A stretch of DNA of 56,791 nt from Clostridiales bacterium (GTDB lineage: Bacteria > Bacillota > Clostridia > Oscillospirales > Oscillospiraceae): positions 1-56,791 of the forward strand of contig JALERU010000054.1 of the NCBI GenBank assembly GCA_022764045.1, read 5' to 3'. The notes beneath the pieces were generated by a model, which was not told where the DNA came from, did not search any database, and was given only the letters and a program-made list of their open reading frames with translations. Each line of letters opens with the position of its first letter. Within the stretch, counting starts at the first letter, position 1. Shown one piece after another: positions 1 through 7,651 of the stretch. The translations under genes and the position numbers were made by a program.

Positions 1-1
1 C

Positions 2-208
2 ACCGGCCGCACCCACCAGATCCGGGTCCACCTGGCCCACCTGGGCTGCCCCCTCACCGGGGACTTTCTCTACGGGGAGGAGACGGCGGAGCTGCCCGGC
101 CGGTTTGCCCTCCACTCGGCCTCCATCCGCCTGCTTCAGCCCGTCACCGGGGAGGAGATCGCCCTGGAAGCCCCCCTCCCCCCGGAACTGGCGGCCCTTT
201 TGACTTGA
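2..208 (+). CDS. RluD-family 23S rRNA pseudouridine synthase, C-terminal end (5' partial)
   Basis: Only the last 68 codons are in the window; the reading frame is open from base 2 to the TGA at 206-208. The first residues read TGRTHQIRVHLAHLGCPL, the conserved GRTHQIRxH block near the C-terminus of RluA/RluD-type pseudouridine synthases, followed by the usual 'LHSASIRL' and 'APLPPEL' tail segments. The catalytic HRLD block lies outside the window. These enzymes convert specific uridines of large-subunit rRNA into pseudouridine. The following gene, mutY, starts 17 bases downstream, so the two are probably co-transcribed. Which rRNA site is modified cannot be told from the tail. Confidence 0.9.
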   Translation, partial: TGRTHQIRVHLAHLGCPLTGDFLYGEETAELPGRFALHSASIRLLQPVTGEEIALEAPLPPELAALLT

Positions 209-225
209 ACAAAGAGGAGAACACC

Positions 226-1266
226 ATGGAAAATCCTTTATCTTTTCTGCCCATCCCCCTGCTGGCCTGGTACCGGGAGAACGCCCGGGACCTGCCCTGG
301 CGGCGGGAGCCCACCCCCTACCGGGTGTGGGTGTCGGAGATCATGCTCCAGCAGACCCGCGTGGCGGCGGTGCTGGGGTACTTCGCAAAATTTATGGAGG
401 CCTTCCCCACGGTACAGGACCTGGCCGCCGCCCCGGAGGACCGGCTCATGAAGCTGTGGCAGGGCCTGGGCTATTACAGCCGGGCCCGGAACCTGCAAAA
501 GGCTGCCCGGCAGATTGTAACGGACTTTGGGGGAGAATTTCCCACAGACCATCGGGACATCCGCTCCCTGGCCGGGGTGGGGGACTACACCGCGGCGGCC
601 ATCGCGTCCATCTGCTTCGGCCAGCCGGTGCCCGCCGTGGATGGCAACCTGCTGCGGGTGAGCGCCCGGGTGCTGGGGGACGGGACCGACATCACCACCA
701 CCCAGGGCAAGCGGCACTTTACCGCCGCCCTACAAGAGGTCATCCCCCTGGACTTCCCCGGCCAGTTTAACCAGGCCATGATGGACCTGGGAGCCACGGT
801 CTGCCTGCCCAACGGCGCGCCCCTGTGCGGGCAGTGTCCGGCAGCGGAATTCTGCCGGGCCCGGGGGGCCGGGCGCACGGGAGAGCTCCCTGTCCGCCCG
901 GCCAAAAAGCCCCGGCGGGTGGAGGAACGGGTGGTCTTTCTGCTCTTTCACGGGGGGAAGGTGGCCCTCCGCCGCCGCCCGGCCAAGGGCCTGCTGGCTG
1001 GGCTGTGGGAGTACCCCAATGAGCCGGCCCCCGCCCAAGAGGCCCTGGCGGACTGGGGCCTGACCGGGGAAGCCTCCTTCGCGGGCACGGGGGTCCACAT
1101 CTTCACCCACGTGGAGTGGCGCATGACCGCTCGGCGCCTGGAGCTGGCAGACAGCACCCTCCCCCAGGGGTGGGTGTGGGCCGACCGGACCGAACTGGAA
1201 GGGCGCTACCCCGTCCCCAGCGCCTTTGGCGCCTTTTGGCAGATCGTAGAGGAGGGCTTGCCATGA
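226..1266 (+). CDS. mutY: A/G-specific adenine glycosylase MutY
   Basis: 346 aa. Base-excision repair enzyme that removes adenine mispaired with 8-oxoguanine. The start chosen is ATG 226, which sits 6 nt after AAAGAGGAG; an in-frame TTG at 205 overlaps the previous gene and has no such site. Visible: the WVSEIMLQQTRV block with catalytic Glu at about residue 38, the helix-hairpin-helix LAGVGDYTAAAI near 117-128, VDGNLLRVSAR with the conserved Asp near 138, and the [4Fe-4S] cysteines CLPNGAPLCGQCPAAEFC near 192-209. The C-terminal third has the NUDIX-like 8-oxoG recognition domain (GLLAGLWEYPNEP; HIFTHVEWRM). Length is normal. The last codons overlap the ATG of the next gene by 4 nt (ATGA), so translation is likely coupled. 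Confidence 0.96.
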   Translation: MENPLSFLPIPLLAWYRENARDLPWRREPTPYRVWVSEIMLQQTRVAAVLGYFAKFMEAFPTVQDLAAAPEDRLMKLWQGLGYYSRARNLQKAARQIVTDFGGEFPTDHRDIRSLAGVGDYTAAAIASICFGQPVPAVDGNLLRVSARVLGDGTDITTTQGKRHFTAALQEVIPLDFPGQFNQAMMDLGATVCLPNGAPLCGQCPAAEFCRARGAGRTGELPVRPAKKPRRVEERVVFLLFHGGKVALRRRPAKGLLAGLWEYPNEPAPAQEALADWGLTGEASFAGTGVHIFTHVEWRMTARRLELADSTLPQGWVWADRTELEGRYPVPSAFGAFWQIVEEGLP

Positions 1267-2156
1267 CCCAGATGTCTTATGACCCCAACCACTGCACCCT
1301 CTGCCCCCGCCGGTGCGGCGGGGACCGCACCCAGGCCACCGGCCGCTGCCGGATGCCGGACCGGCCGGTGGTGGCCCGAGGGGCCCTCCACCACTGGGAG
1401 GAGCCCCCGCTCTCCGGCACCCGAGGGGCGGGGACGGTCTTCTTTTCCGGCTGCTCCCTGGGCTGCGTCTTTTGTCAAAACGACAGCATCAGCCAAGGGG
1501 ACTTTGGCAAAGAGATCTCCACAGAGCGCCTGCGGGAGATCTTTTGGGAGCTTATCCGCGCCGGCGCCCACAACATCGACCTGGTGAACCCTACCCACTA
1601 CGCCCACGTGGTGGCCCAGACCCTGGAGGACCCCCTGCCGGTTCCCGTGGTGTGGAACAGCGGGGGCTATGACCGGGTGGAGACCCTGAGGGCCTTGGAG
1701 GGTAAAATTCAAATCTATCTCCCCGATTTCAAATATCCCGACACCCAGGGGGCCAAGACCTACGCCGGGGCGGCGGATTACCCGGAGACCGCCAAGGCGG
1801 CCATCCGGGAAATGGTCCGCCAGACGGGACCTTATGAGATGGACGAGGCGGGGATCTTGCAGCGGGGCGTCATCCTCCGTCATCTTCTTCTGCCCGGCCG
1901 CTTGGTCCAGGCCAAGGAAGTGATGGACTGGGTGGCGGAGACCTTCCCACCCCACACGGTCTTCTTTTCCCTCATGAGCCAGTACACCCCCTGGGGCCGG
2001 GCGGAGGAGTTTCCGCCCCTGAACCGCCGCCTGCGGAAAAGTGAAATCCGCGGGGCGATGGCCTACATGGAGAACTTGGGCCTGGACGGGTTTACCCAGG
2101 GGGAGGAGGCCGCCCAGGCGGAGTATATCCCCGCCTTTGATCTGACGGGGGTGTGA
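1263..2156 (+). CDS. Radical SAM protein, PflX / putative pyruvate formate-lyase-activating type (COG1313-like)
   Basis: 297 aa from ATG 1263, overlapping the mutY stop by 4 nt. The radical SAM triad is CSLGCVFC (about residues 63-70), preceded by a cysteine-rich N-terminus CTLCPRRCGGDRTQATGRC that is typical of the PflX/COG1313 group and may hold an additional metal site. Other family-like blocks are 'LVNPTHYAHVV', 'VVWNSGGYD' and 'IQIYLPDFKY'. The family is annotated as activating-enzyme-like, but its real substrate is not established. No glycyl radical enzyme is encoded nearby, so the partner is unknown. It looks co-transcribed with mutY. An upstream in-frame extension into mutY is not supported by any ribosome binding site. 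Confidence 0.85.
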   Translation: MTQMSYDPNHCTLCPRRCGGDRTQATGRCRMPDRPVVARGALHHWEEPPLSGTRGAGTVFFSGCSLGCVFCQNDSISQGDFGKEISTERLREIFWELIRAGAHNIDLVNPTHYAHVVAQTLEDPLPVPVVWNSGGYDRVETLRALEGKIQIYLPDFKYPDTQGAKTYAGAADYPETAKAAIREMVRQTGPYEMDEAGILQRGVILRHLLLPGRLVQAKEVMDWVAETFPPHTVFFSLMSQYTPWGRAEEFPPLNRRLRKSEIRGAMAYMENLGLDGFTQGEEAAQAEYIPAFDLTGV

Positions 2157-2206
2157 GGGGCTGCCCCCGTCCGTTCCAGATCTATTTTACAAATTTTCAA
2201 AAAAGC

Positions 2207-2236
2207 GTATAAGAACCCCCGTCGCTGTCAAGAATA
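2207..2236 (+). promoter_or_regulatory. Sigma-F/sigma-G-type forespore promoter of the spoIIQ-like gene
   Basis: GTATA at 2207-2211, a 15-nt spacer, then GTCAAGAATA at 2227-2236. This fits the Bacillus sigma-F consensus (GywTA, N15, GgnrAnAnTw) at every strong position. The predicted start is near 2243, giving a leader of about 60 nt. In B. subtilis spoIIQ is a sigma-F gene, so promoter type and gene product agree. A sigma-G contribution cannot be excluded. Confidence 0.8.
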
Positions 2237-2248
2237 GGCTTCGGAGAC

Positions 2249-2267
2249 GATCTCCCGCAGGGAGATC
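2249..2267 (+). other. Leader stem-loop of the spoIIQ-like gene
   Basis: Perfect 8-bp inverted repeat GATCTCCC / GGGAGATC with a 3-nt loop (GCA), lying inside the predicted 5' leader between the forespore promoter and the ribosome binding site GGAGGG at 2291-2296. It is not followed by a U tract, so it is not a terminator. It may stabilise the transcript; the role is inferred. Confidence 0.5.
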
Positions 2268-2303
2268 CCGAGAATTCGCGCACAGCGTATGGAGGGTTTC
2301 TGA

Positions 2304-3041
2304 ATGAGACAAAAACCAAATCAGCATAAGCTGGGCGACTTTATGGAGGGTAAGGGCTTCTACATAGTCCTGTTCCTCTGCGTCGCCGCAATTGGAATTT
2401 CGGGCTATTATTTATTCAGCGGGCTCTTGGGTGAGCCGGGTGGGTTTGGCACAGAACCCAGCGCCGTGGTCAGCGGACAGGCGGCGCTGGAGGAGGACCA
2501 GAAGCCCACCGACCAGGTCACCCCGCCTGCCGACGACCAGGCCACCGCCGCCACAGACACCCAGGAGAAGACCCCCGACCAGACGGAGGCCGCCGGCCAG
2601 GAAAAGACGAATCCCGATGAGGAGGCAGCCGCTTCTTCCGCCTACGTTTGGCCCATCGAGGGCAACGTGGATCGGGACTTCAGCTTAGAGGTCTTTGCCT
2701 ACGACGCCACCATGGGTGACTGGCGGACCCACGACGGCCTGGACATCGCCGCCGAGCTGGGGGCTCCCGTGGCCGCTTGCGCCAAGGGCACCGTGACCCA
2801 GGTGACCACCGACGACATGATGGGGGTCACCGTCACCATCGACCACGGCCAGGGCATGGAGAGTGTCTACGCCAACCTGGCCGACGCGGTGAACGTCCAG
2901 GAGGGCACGGAAGTGGAGGCTGGCACGGTTATTGGCACCGTGGGCACCTCCGCCATCTCCGAGAGCGCGGGGGCCAGCCACCTGCATTTTGCCATGCGGG
3001 AGTATGGGGTGTCCATCGATCCGCTGAACTATCTGCACTGA
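2304..3041 (+). CDS. spoIIQ: SpoIIQ-like M23 (LytM) peptidase domain protein
   Basis: 245 aa. One membrane segment near residues 17-38, then a low-complexity D/Q/T/P/E-rich linker to about residue 115, then an M23/LytM domain. Zinc-site motifs are present: HDGLD (HxxxD, about 143-147) and HLHF (about 226-229), so unlike B. subtilis SpoIIQ the metal ligands are retained, as in clostridial SpoIIQ. In sporulation SpoIIQ sits in the forespore membrane and contacts SpoIIIAH of the mother cell to form the engulfment channel; the clostridial enzyme is an endopeptidase. The sigma-F promoter upstream is the strongest argument for SpoIIQ over a generic M23 envelope protein. RBS GGAGGG is 7 nt before the ATG. 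Confidence 0.82.
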   Translation: MRQKPNQHKLGDFMEGKGFYIVLFLCVAAIGISGYYLFSGLLGEPGGFGTEPSAVVSGQAALEEDQKPTDQVTPPADDQATAATDTQEKTPDQTEAAGQEKTNPDEEAAASSAYVWPIEGNVDRDFSLEVFAYDATMGDWRTHDGLDIAAELGAPVAACAKGTVTQVTTDDMMGVTVTIDHGQGMESVYANLADAVNVQEGTEVEAGTVIGTVGTSAISESAGASHLHFAMREYGVSIDPLNYLH

Positions 3042-3049
3042 ACGAAAAA

Positions 3050-3087
3050 CGCTGCCGTCCCCGGACAAAGGGGGCGGCAGTGTTTTT
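3050..3087 (+). terminator. Rho-independent terminator after the spoIIQ-like gene
   Basis: GC-rich inverted repeat: CTGCCGTCCCC pairs with GGGGGCGGCAG around the loop GGACAAA, followed by TGTTTTTG. It lies 10 nt after the stop codon. A convergent gene ends at 3223 on the other strand. Confidence 0.85.
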
Positions 3088-3105
3088 GTGCTTGGAGGGG
3101 AAAGC

Positions 3106-3135
3106 TGATCCTTTTTCCCTCCAGAAAAAGGATCA
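3106..3135. repeat. Intergenic hairpin between convergent genes
   Basis: Perfect 11-bp inverted repeat TGATCCTTTTT / AAAAAGGATCA with an 8-nt loop, followed by AAAAAG on the + strand. It may end transcription of the leftward permease gene or be a copy of a dispersed GATC-type hairpin; a related but not identical hairpin occurs at 26490-26517. Confidence 0.5.
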
Positions 3136-3222
3136 AAAAGAACTTTCATTCGCTACCAACCTCCTGCTGTTACAAGGCTTTGCGCCCGGTAACGGACGTG
3201 TACTTTTCATCGAGGATTGGTA

Positions 3223-5163
3223 TCAGGCCTCCGGCAGGACATTCCGCTTCAAAGTGGTGTAGGCCATTAAGATATAGATGAGATAGATCAGGAAAAACAG
3301 CCCCATTGTCTCGGCAGTAATGATCCCGGGATGATAGGGCCCCGTCAAGGTACCCGGCTCCACCATGCTCCCCAGATCCAGGAGAAAGGCCACGCCGATG
3401 AGCAGCGACGGCAGAGCGGGCATGGTGTAGTAGATGGCAAACTGCCGTCCCAAGGCCCGCCCCATCTCCCGCCGGTCCATCCCCAGTTTGCGCAGAAGCT
3501 GGAACTGACGGCGGTAGCGGTCACTTTCGCTGAGCTGCTGGATGGTGAGAATGGTGGCGGCGGCCATGGTGAGGATCAGGGCCAGATAATACAGGGGGAA
3601 GACCGTTGTGGCGGTCCAGACGGCCGCGTTGCTCTCTTCGATGGCCTTGGCCTTCAGGGTGTCGTGGATCATGGCGCTGCTCTCCTCCCGCACCAGGCAG
3701 AGGGCGCGGAACTGGGCCTGGCTCACAGGCTCCTCGGTGACGGCGGCGTAGACGGTGTGGCTCACGGGAAGGGCCAGGGCCAGGTCATCGGGCACCACCA
3801 GCAGAAAGCCATGGCCGTTGGCGCCCCGTAGATTTTGGTTCAGCCGCCCCTGCTGGATACCGGCGGGGGCAAGGGACTGCCCGCCGAGGGAAAGGGACTC
3901 TTGATAGCCTTCCAGCGGGTCGGCCAGATAGTCTTCACAGTGGATCAAATAGTGCCCTTGGGGCAGGGCAACTGGCGGCCAGCCCTTCATAGAGCGCAGG
4001 GCGGCGTAATCACTGGAGGCAATGACGGCGTCGGCGTCGTAGCACCGGTAGTAATCGGTGGCCTCCCCAAGATACCGGATGACCTGGTCGCTCTCCCCCA
4101 GGCGGACGGCATACCGATGGGCCGTGACCACGGGGATGTTTCCCTGGATCTCCTCCAGATAGCGGTCCAGGTGGGTCTCGTCTTCTGTGCTGATAAACAG
4201 GTCAAAGGCGGCGTCCTTTTCCATCCGGTTGTGAAAGATGGCGCTGAAGGTCATACCGGTGCCCTCAGAGATCAGGGTGGCGGTGAACAGCAGGGAGACG
4301 ATAGCCATGACCACACCCATGGTGGCCAGCTTGGCGGTGAGGTTGCGGAAGATGAGCAGGGACTGCCCCTGATACTTCCTCGCCGGACGCTTGGCAAACC
4401 AGGCGGGCACCCCGGAGGCAAAGCTGGTGAAAAAGCCAAAAAGAAACAGGATGATGCACACAGCCCCCAGCAGGCCGAAGGGCATCTTCCCCATCATCAG
4501 CAGCCCGGTGCCGATGATCCCCAGCGCCAGGGAGGCGGAAAAGATCCACCGTCGCCGGTGGCCGGTTTGGAGGACCGCCTCCTCGTTTTGCTTGTCAAAG
4601 TAGAGGAGGTCATAGATCTTCATCCTCCCCAGCCGCCGCCGGCTTTTCTGCAGGGCGAAGAGATAGATGGCGGCAAAATACACCAGGGTCAGCCCCAGGG
4701 CCTTGAGGGAGAAGGCCAGAGAAAACCGATAGGGCATGCCGAACAGGGCCAGCAAAATGGCCCGCAGCACCTGAAAGAGCAGGTTTCCCAGCAGGATGCC
4801 CGGGACCAGGGCCATCCCGCCCACGGCCAGGTTTTCCAGAAAAAACAGCCGGGCTACCTGCCTGGTTTCCAGGCCGATGAGCAGATAGGTCCCCAGCTCC
4901 CGGCTGCGCCGGGAGAGCATAAAGCCGGTGGTATAGGACACCAGCCAGCCGAGGATGAGCACCGCGGCCACACTGGCTGCCAGGATCATGCCGGGCAGGT
5001 TGGAGAGCCGTGCGGACAGTTCTTCGACCTCCGGGGAAAACACCAGGCCGTTGAAGGCGTAAAGCAGTCCCGCCGCCAGGACCATGGTGACAAAGTAGAC
5101 CAGGTAATCCCGGGCCTGCCGCTTGGCGTTGCGCAGGGAGAGCTTAGATAACGTCACTGACAT
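3223..5163 (-). CDS. BceB-type ABC transporter permease (FtsX-like)
   Basis: 646 aa from ATG 5163, preceded by a GGGGGTG ribosome site; a longer in-frame start at 5199 lies deep inside the ATPase gene and is not needed. The 5' end overlaps the end of the ATPase gene by 20 nt. Hydrophobic segments are arranged as in BceB-type permeases: one N-terminal segment (YLVYFVTMVLAAGLLYAF), paired groups near residues 45-270, a hydrophilic stretch of roughly 200 residues (about 295-490) that would be the extracellular peptide-sensing domain, and the last segments at the C-terminus. Such permeases bind antimicrobial peptide-lipid II complexes and pass the signal to the partner kinase. Specificity (bacitracin, nisin or others) cannot be read from the sequence. 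Confidence 0.88.
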   Translation of the reverse strand: MSVTLSKLSLRNAKRQARDYLVYFVTMVLAAGLLYAFNGLVFSPEVEELSARLSNLPGMILAASVAAVLILGWLVSYTTGFMLSRRSRELGTYLLIGLETRQVARLFFLENLAVGGMALVPGILLGNLLFQVLRAILLALFGMPYRFSLAFSLKALGLTLVYFAAIYLFALQKSRRRLGRMKIYDLLYFDKQNEEAVLQTGHRRRWIFSASLALGIIGTGLLMMGKMPFGLLGAVCIILFLFGFFTSFASGVPAWFAKRPARKYQGQSLLIFRNLTAKLATMGVVMAIVSLLFTATLISEGTGMTFSAIFHNRMEKDAAFDLFISTEDETHLDRYLEEIQGNIPVVTAHRYAVRLGESDQVIRYLGEATDYYRCYDADAVIASSDYAALRSMKGWPPVALPQGHYLIHCEDYLADPLEGYQESLSLGGQSLAPAGIQQGRLNQNLRGANGHGFLLVVPDDLALALPVSHTVYAAVTEEPVSQAQFRALCLVREESSAMIHDTLKAKAIEESNAAVWTATTVFPLYYLALILTMAAATILTIQQLSESDRYRRQFQLLRKLGMDRREMGRALGRQFAIYYTMPALPSLLIGVAFLLDLGSMVEPGTLTGPYHPGIITAETMGLFFLIYLIYILMAYTTLKRNVLPEA

Positions 5164-5902
5164 CACCCCCCAGCAGGGCCAGTACATCCAGAATTTCATG
5201 GTAAAAGGCCGAGCGGTCCCGTCTCCCCCGGAGCAACTCGTTGAAGAGCCGCCCGTCCTTCAAAAACAGTACCCGGGAGGCGTAGCTGGCGCTGTAGGGG
5301 TCGTGGGTGACCATCAGGATGGTGGCTCCCATGTCCCGGTTCAGCCGGGTGAGGATTTCCAGCAGGTTTTTCGAGGCCTTGGAGTCCAGGGCGCCGGTGG
5401 GCTCGTCCGCCAGCAGCAGGGACTGGCCGGCCACCATGGCCCGGGCGCAGGCCGCCCGCTGCTTTTGGCCGCCGGAGACCTGGTAGGGGAATTTTTCCAA
5501 AATGTCCCCGATTCCCAGCTTGTCGGCCACGGCCGCCACCTGCTTTTGGACCTCCTGGGGGTCGGCGTGGTTCAGGGCCAGGGCCAGGCCGATGTTTTCC
5601 TCCAGGGTGAGGGTGTCCAGCAGGTTAAAATCCTGAAAGACGAAGCCCAGCCGCTCCCGGCGGAACTTGGCCAGGTCTTGGGGGGAGAGCCGGGCGATGC
5701 TCTTGCCGTCCAGGAGGATATCCCCGGCGCTGATGGTGTCGATGGTGGAAATGCAGTTGAGCAGGGTGGTCTTGCCGCTGCCCGAGGCCCCCATGATGGC
5801 GATAAACTCCCCGTCGTCCACCGTGAAGCTGACCCGGTCCAGGGCCTTGGTGACGTTGTTTTTTCTGCCGTAGTATTTTTCAATGTGTTTTACTTCCAGC
5901 AT
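5144..5902 (-). CDS. BceA-type ABC transporter ATP-binding protein
   Basis: 252 aa. Full ABC ATPase: Walker A GASGSGKTT (residues about 40-48), Q loop 'FVFQDFNLLD', signature VSGGQKQR (about 143-150), Walker B LLLADEPTGALDS, and the H-loop 'MVTHDP'. The Q-loop and signature forms are those of the MacB/LolD/BceA group that pairs with FtsX-type permeases, and the next gene is exactly such a permease. RBS AAAGGAGGAG precedes ATG 5902. The gap to the upstream kinase gene holds the operator-like site at 5980-5993. Confidence 0.95.
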   Translation of the reverse strand: MLEVKHIEKYYGRKNNVTKALDRVSFTVDDGEFIAIMGASGSGKTTLLNCISTIDTISAGDILLDGKSIARLSPQDLAKFRRERLGFVFQDFNLLDTLTLEENIGLALALNHADPQEVQKQVAAVADKLGIGDILEKFPYQVSGGQKQRAACARAMVAGQSLLLADEPTGALDSKASKNLLEILTRLNRDMGATILMVTHDPYSASYASRVLFLKDGRLFNELLRGRRDRSAFYHEILDVLALLGGDVSDVI

Positions 5903-5978
5903 GGTTCATCTCCTCCTTTGCGTACCCCCAGGATACCCCAAACGGGGGAGAAGTGGTATCGAATTGAGATCGACTTTC

Positions 5979-5994
5979 CTTACAATTTTGTAAG
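5979..5994 (-). promoter_or_regulatory. BceR-type operator TTACA-N4-TGTAA upstream of the ABC genes
   Basis: CTTACAATTTTGTAAG, a near-perfect 16-bp palindrome whose core TTACA-ATTT-TGTAA (5980-5993) equals the TnACA-N4-TGTAA inverted repeat described for BceR-like regulators. It overlaps the stop codon of the kinase gene and lies about 80 nt before the ATPase start. On the - strand the second arm could also serve as a -35 (TTGTAA) with TCGATA 17 nt further as a weak -10, which suits an activated promoter. Confidence 0.75.
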
Positions 5995-6990
5995 ACGTTC
6001 CTGGGCGGGGAAGGTGAGGGTAAGTTGGGTCCCCTCCCCCTCCACAGAGACGGCCCGCAAAGAAATCTCCAGGGTCTCCGCCAGCTTTTTGGCCAGATAC
6101 AGCCCCATGCCGGTGGAGCCGCCCCGGCTGCGTCCGTTGCTGCCGGTGAAGCCCCGGTCAAAGATCCGCGGCAGCTCGTGAGCGGGGATGCCGATGCCGT
6201 TGTCCGCCACGGTGAGCCGCACCTGGGAGCCCATGGCCTGGGCGGACAGGGTGACCACCGGCTGGTCGCTGTGATACCGGGCGGCATTTTGCAGCAGCTG
6301 CCCCAGCAGGAAGCCGGCCCACTTGCTGTCGGTGTAGACGGTGTGGTCCAGCCCTTGTACTTCTACCCGCACGCCATGTTCAATGAGCAGGGGCCGGTGG
6401 GCCTGGAGGGCCTGGTCCACCAGGTCGGCCAGGTTGGTCCGGCGGATGAGAACATCCTTTTCGGGGCTCTCCGTCCGGGCGTAAAAGAGGGCGCGCTCCA
6501 CATGGGCGTCGATCTGGGTCAGCTCCCGATCCAGCTTCCGCCGGGGGCCCGGCGGCAGGCTTTGGCTCACCAGCCGGGCGGCGGTGATGGGGGTCTTGAT
6601 CTCGTGGACCCACTGCTCCACATACGCCCGGTACGCTCGCTGGGCGGCTTGGGCGTCGGAAACCCTCTCGATCATGGCTTTGCCCGCCCGGCGGAGCAGG
6701 GCGAAAAGCTGGGCCTCATAGGAAGAGGCGGGCCTGGGGAGGCGCTCGGCGAAGAGGTACTTTTGGTCCAGGCTGTCCAGGGAGGAGGTCAGCTCCCCCA
6801 GTCTCCGGCGCAGCCCCAGGAAATCCCAGGCCAGCCCGCCTAAAAAGACCAGAAAAAGCACAAGCAGCAGCAAAAGCAGCACCCCGGGCTGGGTCCCTGT
6901 GGCCAGCAGGAAGAGAGCCGCCGCCCCGGCGCACAGCCCTTGGAGGACGATCCGCCCCAGGCGGTCGGATAGAAATTCAAACAGCGTCAT
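5980..6990 (-). CDS. BceS/GraS-type intramembrane-sensing histidine kinase
   Basis: 336 aa. Two closely spaced membrane segments in the first 60 residues (about 14-32 and 35-55) with almost no extracellular loop, the mark of intramembrane-sensing kinases that sense through their ABC partner. Phospho-acceptor His in WVHEIKTPI near residue 129; N box FLLGQLLQNAARYH, G1 DNGIGIP, F box FDRGFTGSNGR and G2 STGMGLYLAKKL, all in the BceS/GraS spelling. It starts inside the response regulator gene (14-nt overlap), so the two are translationally coupled. Confidence 0.93.
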   Translation of the reverse strand: MTLFEFLSDRLGRIVLQGLCAGAAALFLLATGTQPGVLLLLLLVLFLVFLGGLAWDFLGLRRRLGELTSSLDSLDQKYLFAERLPRPASSYEAQLFALLRRAGKAMIERVSDAQAAQRAYRAYVEQWVHEIKTPITAARLVSQSLPPGPRRKLDRELTQIDAHVERALFYARTESPEKDVLIRRTNLADLVDQALQAHRPLLIEHGVRVEVQGLDHTVYTDSKWAGFLLGQLLQNAARYHSDQPVVTLSAQAMGSQVRLTVADNGIGIPAHELPRIFDRGFTGSNGRSRGGSTGMGLYLAKKLAETLEISLRAVSVEGEGTQLTLTFPAQERLTKL

Positions 6991-7651
6991 ACTGATACCC
7001 CATTCCCCGGCGGGTTTTGATGAGCTCCGGCAGTCCCAGCCCCGCCAGCTTGCCCCGCAGCCGGGTCATGTTGACGCTAAGGGTGTTGTCGTCAATGTAA
7101 ATCCGGCTGTCCCACAGGGCTTCGATCAGGTCGGCCCGGGACACGATCTGTCCGGCATGGGCCATCAGATGGGCTAGGATTTTCAGCTCGTTGCGGGTGA
7201 GCTCTGCCGTCTGCCCCTCCGCCTGGACGATGCCCTGGGCCAGGCTGAGGCGCAGGGGGCCGGCCTCCAGGGTGTCCGGGCCGGCGCTCTGGCCGCTCCG
7301 CCGCAGGACGGCCTTGATCCGGGCCAGGAGAATGGGGATGCGGTAGGGCTTGGTAATATAGTCGTCGCCCCCCAGGCTCAGAGCTTGGAGCTCGTCCATG
7401 GCAGAGTTCCGACTGGTGACCACAATAATGGGGGCGGCGCCCAGCCTGCGCAGCTGGGCGCACAGGGAGAAGCCGTCCCGACCGGGCAGCCCCAAATCCA
7501 GCAGGATCAGGCTGGGCCCGAAGGCGCGGACCTGGTCTGGAATCCCGGAAAAGTTTGTCACCGCGCGGGTGAGATACCCCTCGTTTTCCAGCAGCAGGGC
7601 CAGTTCCTCCCGGACGGCGGGATCGTCCTCAATGATCATAATTTTTTCCAT
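6977..7651 (-). CDS. BceR-type OmpR-family response regulator
   Basis: 224 aa. Receiver domain with acidic pocket (IIEDD), phospho-acceptor Asp in LILLDLGLPGRDG near residue 52, Lys in YITKPYR near 101, and a C-terminal winged helix (LTRNELKILAHLM; DDNTLSVNMTRLRGKL). The winged-helix spelling DDNTLSVN is characteristic of the BceR/GraR group. First gene of the module. The probable target is the TTACA-N4-TGTAA site in front of the ABC genes. No convincing promoter could be placed in the short AT-containing stretch just upstream (7652-7700). Confidence 0.93.
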   Translation of the reverse strand: MEKIMIIEDDPAVREELALLLENEGYLTRAVTNFSGIPDQVRAFGPSLILLDLGLPGRDGFSLCAQLRRLGAAPIIVVTSRNSAMDELQALSLGGDDYITKPYRIPILLARIKAVLRRSGQSAGPDTLEAGPLRLSLAQGIVQAEGQTAELTRNELKILAHLMAHAGQIVSRADLIEALWDSRIYIDDNTLSVNMTRLRGKLAGLGLPELIKTRRGMGYQYDAV

